Under the pieces are notes generated by a model. The model ran no database searches. It was not told where the DNA came from and saw only the letters and a program-made list of their open reading frames with translations. DNA of 64,000 nt from Carya illinoinensis (Eukaryota > Streptophyta > Magnoliopsida > Fagales > Juglandaceae). The position numbers and the translations under genes were made by a program. Location: positions 19,639,501-19,703,500 of the forward strand of contig NC_056754.1 of the NCBI RefSeq assembly GCF_018687715.1. The letters are read 5' to 3'. Below are positions 58,636-64,000 of the stretch, piece after piece (the first letter of the stretch is position 1; every line of letters starts with the position of its first letter).

Positions 58636-61043
58636 GTGTATTTAGGGGATTTAAAGAAAGTCTTAAACTTTATTCTATTGAATTTTATGGAACTTATTAT
58701 TTTAGTTTTTTCTCATGGGCTGGTTAGATCAGAGTGTGTAAATTTTATTATGTTATATTCTTTTAAATATAAAACCAAGGGATATTTTATGGGTTTTAAA
58801 TAATATTATATATATTAATTTTAGTATAGCTGATTAATTGTTATATTAATTTATGGCATGATTCTTAGTACTTAGATGCTATGATATATTTTCCTAGATA
58901 TGTTAATGACAATTAGCATCTCGTATAGGTAACGCGCTACAAGTCAAAAATTAGGAAACAATGCTAAAAAGTAAATAGTATGATCATATAAATGTATGGG
59001 TGATGTAAATATTATAATTGGGTATGATAATATGATATGGTTTTGATGATTATCTACGTTGCGCTAAGAGCCAACTCAAGGTTAGATCGCTTTCACGAAC
59101 TTCTATGAATTACGATGATTTACATGAAAGCAAGCTTATATATGTTATGCTATTATGGATTGTTGATTGATGGATTGAATGTTACTAAAATCAAATGGAA
59201 GCCATGATATGATCATATAATAATTTAAGATAAGTATGCTATGCATTAAAATTGCCAGATCACGCATACTATATTCATGAAATACTTAGACCATGTATGC
59301 CATGTATTGTCATGCAATAACTTAAGTCAAGCATGCCATGTAATAAATAGCCAGATCATGTATGCCATGTTCATGTAGTTCTCAGATCATGCATGCCATG
59401 AAATGTTATAAAAGGTTTAGATCATATTAGGACATGTCATGTTATGCTACACTAAGTACAAGAAAATACCATGTACAAGTTACACAAGTTAAGGAAAATA
59501 CAGACTAAGCATGTTTCACTCCATGCTGTGCAAGTTAAGTAAAACATGGACTCAAGCGTGTTTTACTTCATGTTATACAAGTTAGGTGAAACACGGATCC
59601 AAGCGTATTTCACTCCATGTTAATAAGTAAAACAAGGACTCAAGGGTGTTTTTCTCCAGCCATGCCATGCAAGTTAAGTGAAACACAGATTCAAGTGTGT
59701 TTCACTCCACGTTATGCAAGATAAGTGAAACATGGACTCAAGCGTGTTTCACTCCATGTTATTCAAGATAAATGAAACATGGACTCAAGCGTGTTTTACT
59801 ACATGACAAGTTATATGGTGCCATGGACTCAAGCGTGGTTCACCATGTAATAAATATAATTCAAGATAAACAAGTTACCCATGCATTCACATTTCATATT
59901 TGCCATGATTTTGTATGTTTCCGCTCATGTTAAATAGCATGTTATGAAAATCTATGAATGTTATATGAAAGTTATGACAAGGCTTTAAAAATCCAATTTA
60001 TGCTAAGCATGCCATGTAATAAATAGCCAGATCATGTATGCCATGTTCATGTAGCTCTTAGATCATGCATGTCATGAAATGTTATAAAAGGTTTAGATCA
60101 TGTTAGGACATGCCATGTTATGCTATGCTAAGTACAAGAAAATACCATTTACAAGTTACACAAGTTAAGTGAAATATAGACTCAAGCGTGTTTCACTCCA
60201 TGCAGTACAAGTTAAGTAAAACACAGATTCAAGCATGTTTTACTTCATGTTATACAAGTTAGATGAAACACGGACCCAAGCGTGTTTCACTCCTTGTAGT
60301 GCAAGTTAAGTAAAACACGGACTCAAACCTATTTTTCTCCATGCCATGCAAGTTAAGTGAAACACGGACTCAAGCATGTTTCACTCCATGTTATGCAAGA
60401 TAAGTGAAGCACGGACTCAAACGTGTTTCAATACATGACAAGTTATATGGTGCCATGGACTCAAGCGTGGTTCACCATGTAATAAGTATGATTCAAGATA
60501 AACAAGTTAACTCATGCATTCACGTTTCATATTTGCCATTATTTTGTATGTTCCTGCTCATGTTAAATAGCATATTATGAAAATCTATGAATGTTATATG
60601 AACGTTATGATAAGGCTTTAAAAATCCAATTTATGCTAAACTAAATAATATTTTACGATATGATGTGCTATTTATTGAGTATTCGACTCATTTTTGTTAT
60701 TGTTTGTCTTTTTATTTTCTTCTATGTTGATTGCCACAAATGGTAATTATGATGATGCAGAGCTGGATGGTCAGGAGTAGTTTTAGTATAAAAACTTAGA
60801 GATGAATAAGTGTCATTTACACAAGGATTAAGTTTTCTTTTATGTCATTTCAATAACTAGTCTTGTTTAAGACTAGCTCATGTTTTGTTTTATTCAGTTT
60901 TAAGTTTCAAGACTATTTATGTCCTTTCAATTAAGTTTTTTTTTTTTCCAATAAATGAGCTACTTCAGAATAATGAGTCTCTTTACCGGGTATTTTGTCT
61001 TGTATGTTAGTAACGTTTCTATACTACAGAACGGGGTGTTACA
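57591..61043 (+). mobile_element. 3.45-kb solo LTR, Ty3/gypsy-like, in copia RNase H
   Basis: It starts TGTAACATACAAACC and ends ACGGGGTGTTACA, flanked by TTAGC on both sides (57586-57590 and 61044-61048). Removing it joins ASLSLA to ETEYRCMAST in frame, so it is a clean single insertion. The GGGGTGTTACA end is typical of plant gypsy LTRs just before the primer-binding site, giving plus orientation. No coding region is present. It has a T run at about 58592-58627 and a 676-bp tandem duplication with hairpin repeats. The length is large for a plant LTR. Confidence 0.85.
59329..60637 (+). repeat. 676-bp tandem duplication built of short hairpin repeats
   Basis: Copy A is 59329-60004 and copy B 60005-60637; both start AAGCATGCCATGTAATAAAT and end CCAATTTATGCT. 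Each holds seven to eight units of about 41-45 bp with the core arms GTGAAACACG and CGTGTTTCAC around an 8-base spacer GACTCAAG, joined by CAAGTTA and CTCCATG linkers (about 59490-59850 and 60168-60480). Confidence 0.9.
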
Positions 61044-61551
61044 TTAGCAGAAACTGAATACAGATGCATGGCATCAACTTGTTGTGAGTTGCTATGGCTT
61101 TCAACTATGCTTAAGGATTTTTCAGCTGAGATTTTGTCTCTTTACTTGCTCTTTTGTGACAATAAAGATGCCATTCACATTGTTGCCAACCCGATCTTTC
61201 ATGAGCACATGAAGCACATAGATGTTGATTGTCATATGGTTCGATATTTGGTTTAATCTGGATGTATCAAGACTCTACATGTTTCTTCCTTTACCCCCAC
61301 TGGCTGACATCTTTACTAAATGCATCTCCACAAGATGAGTGTAATTAGCATTGACACTCCATCTTGGGGGGGCGTATTATCAGCCTTGTACATGTACATG
61401 TGTAATTATTCTAGAATATTCTCCATCTGTTGAATTACTGGATAGTCAGTTATTCCCTCATATGTGTATATAAACAATTTTTTACATTTATACTTTTTAC
61501 ACATGATAATACGAAATACAATACTTCAACTTTACTTCCTTGATTCTAGAA
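61044..61551 (+). pseudogene. Copia RNase H end, polypurine tract and 3' LTR
   Basis: It reads TLAETEYRCMASTCCELLWL, FCDNKDAIHIVANPIFHEHM and KHIDVDCHMVRYLV, the end of copia RNase H, then a stop; a further shifted piece (TLHVSSFTP) follows. CTTGGGGGGG at 61366-61375 is the polypurine tract and the LTR starts at about 61376 (TATTATCAGCC). Confidence 0.85.
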
Positions 61552-61972
61552 TTGTTCAAAACTCTCTAGTGCCACTTTTAGATAGTTTTTGACACATTAT
61601 TATTGTTCGAACGAGCCATATAATCCTAAGCCCAACATATCATTTATGTCACAAAATATAGACTGTTATTATGAAGTTTTGAACCTATGTCCTCAAAATG
61701 AACATATGTTTACCAAATTTAAGTATTTAATTTCACAATTTACAATAAATATAATGTATGGTCTCTAGTACTCTTGTCAACCATGAAATGAAAGAGTCAA
61801 GAATGAAAATACATATGTGCATGTATGTTTTCACTTTTCATTTCCCAAAGTGTTTCGAGCCATATCAATTTAAAAGTAAAAATTATACATCATAAGAAAA
61901 ATAGCAAAATCAATTATTCTCTTCTTTCAGCCCATATGTATCTTCAATCTTGTCTGTTTGAGGTTTCCATCT
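61552..61972. other. Spacer and 3' UTR region of the receptor kinase
   Basis: AT-rich, with no gene seen. The right part probably contains the 3' UTR of the minus-strand kinase. Confidence 0.4.
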
Positions 61973-64000
61973 TCATCGGGGATCAACCTCCGAAATCGTT
62001 ATCCTTCCAGAGCAACTTTCTTTTTCTTCACTGGTTAAAATTGCCCCTGTCAATTTTCTTTCAGCAGAAAATACTGCTCGATTTGGAATAGGAAGAGGCA
62101 GAGTTTCATTGGCAAGCATAGAAATAACATCAGATATGGTAGGCCTATCCGCTGCATAATCTTGTACGCACAAGAGACCCACATGAATGTGTCTCAAAAT
62201 TTGGTGATCAAAATCAGAATTACCCAGAGTCGAGTCTTTTAGATCCAAACCTTTGCCTTTTGCCCATAATTCCCAAGTCTGCACTCAACCCATGTTTCAA
62301 AATTTGCAGATAAGTTAGTTGTATTTGGTCATTTAGAACCTAACAAAACAGTACCACAAACAAACCAAAAAGATAGAGATGAGATTCAGACTACTCACAT
62401 ATCCTACTAAGCTCACAGTGTTTTCAGGATCAAAAACATCTTTATTCTTGCGGCCACTCACAATCTCTAGCATCAAAACTCCAAAACTGTAGACATCTGA
62501 CTTCTCTGAAAACTTGCCCTGCATTGCATATTCTGGTGACATATAGCCACTGTAGCCAGTAACAAAAGATTTTAGCCTTTGAGGATAAAGTAGTTGCACA
62601 AAGAACTAGTGAATGCTTGCTTACTATGTTCCAACTACTCTTTGTGTCTTAGCATCAGCTTCATCCCGCCCAAAAACTCTTGCCAGGCCAAAATCCGATA
62701 TTTTGGGGTTCATGTCAGCATCAAGCAGGATGTTACCTGTTAGAGAAAATAATTTGATAAAACAATGTTATAGTGAGAAGTTGTTCTAAAATTTTTGTTT
62801 TCATAATTTCTATATGTCCAACATTTTTTGTTTGCTTTAAATAATTTTTTTATTTGCATAAAAAGCATGAGATCATATAAGAGATTCAAAAAAAAATTTC
62901 TACAAAAATAAACTTACAAACTAACATAGTTTAATATAGTACATCAGATTTACTTTATTATAAAAGATACTTTATAATAGACGGATCACATTACATCACA
63001 TCAATTTTTTTTTTCAAACATCACGTCAATTTATGAGTTTGTTTTTGTGAATTTATTTTTTAAAGGAAATTTATTTGTGGATGAAGTATTTCTATTATTT
63101 AAAATGACCAAAATAAATAACATTATCAGTTTATCAATAGAATCTAACATTACCTGCTTTCAAATCTCTATGAATAATTCTTAGTCTAGAATATCTATGC
63201 AAATATAGAAGCCCTTGAGCAATGCCTTCAATGATAAGGCAACGTCGTTTCCAATACAGAAGCTCCCTTTTCTTTGGATCTATATGGTTTTGAGTAAACA
63301 ATTAGGCACATCGTTGAAATACAATTAAAAAAAAAAAAGAATAAAATAATATGAACTGAAGAAAAAGAAAGAGAGCATGGCCAACCAAAGAGGAAACAGT
63401 CCAAGCTTTTGTTGGGCATATATTCATAGATCAACATCTTCTCATCTTCTTTAACGCAATAACCCAAAAGTCTAACAAGATTAGTGTGTTGTAGTCTTGC
63501 AATTAGTATAAGCTCATTCTTGAACTCCACCAGTCCTTGTCCGGAACGCCTCGAAAGTCTCTTAACAGCTATCTCTTGCCCATCTGGTAGTCTTCCCTAC
63601 ATATAGTATTAATTTATAAAAGGGTAATCAAGCTTTTAAAATTGTTAACAAAATTATAATGAAAAGAAAAATATTTTAATCATAAAAAGATTATATTAAA
63701 ATAAACCTACAAACTACAAACCAACGTGGATTTAATATAGTACGTTAGATTATAAAACTATTTGTACTGTAAAATAGATCAAAACTCTTTTATAAAATTA
63801 TATTAGTTTATAAATTTATTTTTATGAGATATTTTTGTGAAGTGTAAGGAGCGTTACCTTGTAAACAGGACCAAATCCACCTCTTCCAAGTTCATTTTCA
63901 GTGGAAAAGTTGTCGGTAGCAGCCGCAATGGATTGAAAACTGAGTACCTTCAAATCATTGCCTCTCTTCCCGTCGTTGCTAATCTCATTTGTGTCTCCAG
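61973..64000 (-). CDS. G-type lectin S-receptor-like Ser/Thr kinase, kinase domain (5' part outside window)
   Basis: Minus-strand exons are >64000-63858, 63596-63386, 63279-63154, 62736-62625, 62549-62399 and 62278-61973; phases join and the frame is open. They encode the cytoplasmic kinase of a plasma-membrane receptor. Visible features are the ATP loop GRGGFGPVY, Lys in [27 protein letters not shown], the hinge [13 protein letters not shown], the catalytic loop [40 protein letters not shown], and the terminal [10 protein letters not shown]. All catalytic residues (K, HRD, DFG) are present, so an active kinase is expected. It resembles the CES101/SD1-type group. The extracellular lectin, S-locus and PAN parts and the transmembrane segment lie beyond the right edge. 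Confidence 0.9.

Larger units (their letters stand above)
52325..61551 (+). mobile_element. Ty1/copia element split by three nested insertions
   Basis: Both ends share ATTATCAGCCTTGTA(T/C)ATG, then ATTCC/ATTCT...AGTTATTCCCTCA: the 5' LTR remnant at about 52325-52441 and the 3' LTR at about 61376-61551. A primer-binding-like TGGTATCAGGAG follows the 5' LTR at 52442. Gag lies at 52479-53054, an integrase end at 55490-55683, reverse transcriptase at 56530-57020, and RNase H is split between about 57400-57590 and 61044-61330. The G-rich CTTGGGGGGG at 61366 is the polypurine tract. Nested insertions at 53250-55477, about 55687-56032 and 57591-61043 explain the length. All coding parts carry stops. 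Confidence 0.85.

Noticed and set aside
59490..60480. CRISPR-like appearance of regularly spaced palindromic repeats
   Set aside because: This is a plant nuclear genome, the linkers are themselves repeated rather than unique spacers, and the array lies inside an LTR.

Overview
The window is nuclear DNA of a flowering plant. Genes are spliced with GT-AG introns, there are plant-specific families (DYW-type PPR protein, ATL RING-H2 ligase, G-type lectin receptor kinase), and the AT-rich spacers are full of LTR, LINE and MITE insertions. The repeat families look like those of woody eudicots such as walnut, hickory or oak relatives; that placement is inference, not proof.

Layout. 1-2969 is the decayed 3' part of a Ty1/copia element ending in a clear 3' LTR, with a small antisense gene-like unit inside it. 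2970-13500 has no convincing gene: AT-rich tandem repeats of about 570 bp (5866-7745), a leader-like region with a CT microsatellite and a duplication (7900-9390), and a 2.2-kb gypsy-type solo LTR flanked by GTAAA (9393-11604). 13540-14736 is an intact ATL51/52/54-like RING-H2 ligase. 14737-17640 is MITE-rich spacer. 18180-19560 (minus) is a synaptotagmin pseudogene carrying a MULE-type MITE. 20701-22737 (minus) is an intact single-exon DYW PPR gene. 25867-30940 is a 14-exon cytosolic-type methionyl-tRNA synthetase that stops before the usual C-terminal tRNA-binding domain. 33007-43894 is a 13-exon PIG-S gene (GPI transamidase subunit) whose introns hold LINEs, a hAT-like element and a MITE. 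45578-50790 (minus) is a 6-exon SAM-domain protein gene with an apparent GC-AG intron. 52325-61551 is a copia element split by a gag-only LTR element, a MITE and a 3.45-kb solo LTR. 61973-64000 (minus) is the kinase half of a receptor-like kinase that runs off the right edge.

The genes are independent housekeeping or signalling genes with no operon-like link. PIG-S and the SAM gene are convergent; MetRS and PIG-S lie in tandem. All exon joins were read by eye from splice signals, codon phase and family similarity; MetRS, PIG-S and the SAM gene each give an exact multiple of three.

The most unusual signals are: about 14 tandem hairpin-forming repeats with paired (covarying) arm changes inside the 3.45-kb solo LTR; a series of LINE insertions so truncated that only 18-71 bases of tail remain between clear target-site duplications; a complete gag-only LTR retrotransposon (TR-GAG type); a non-canonical GC-AG intron that decides whether the SAM domain is made; and a truncated MetRS.
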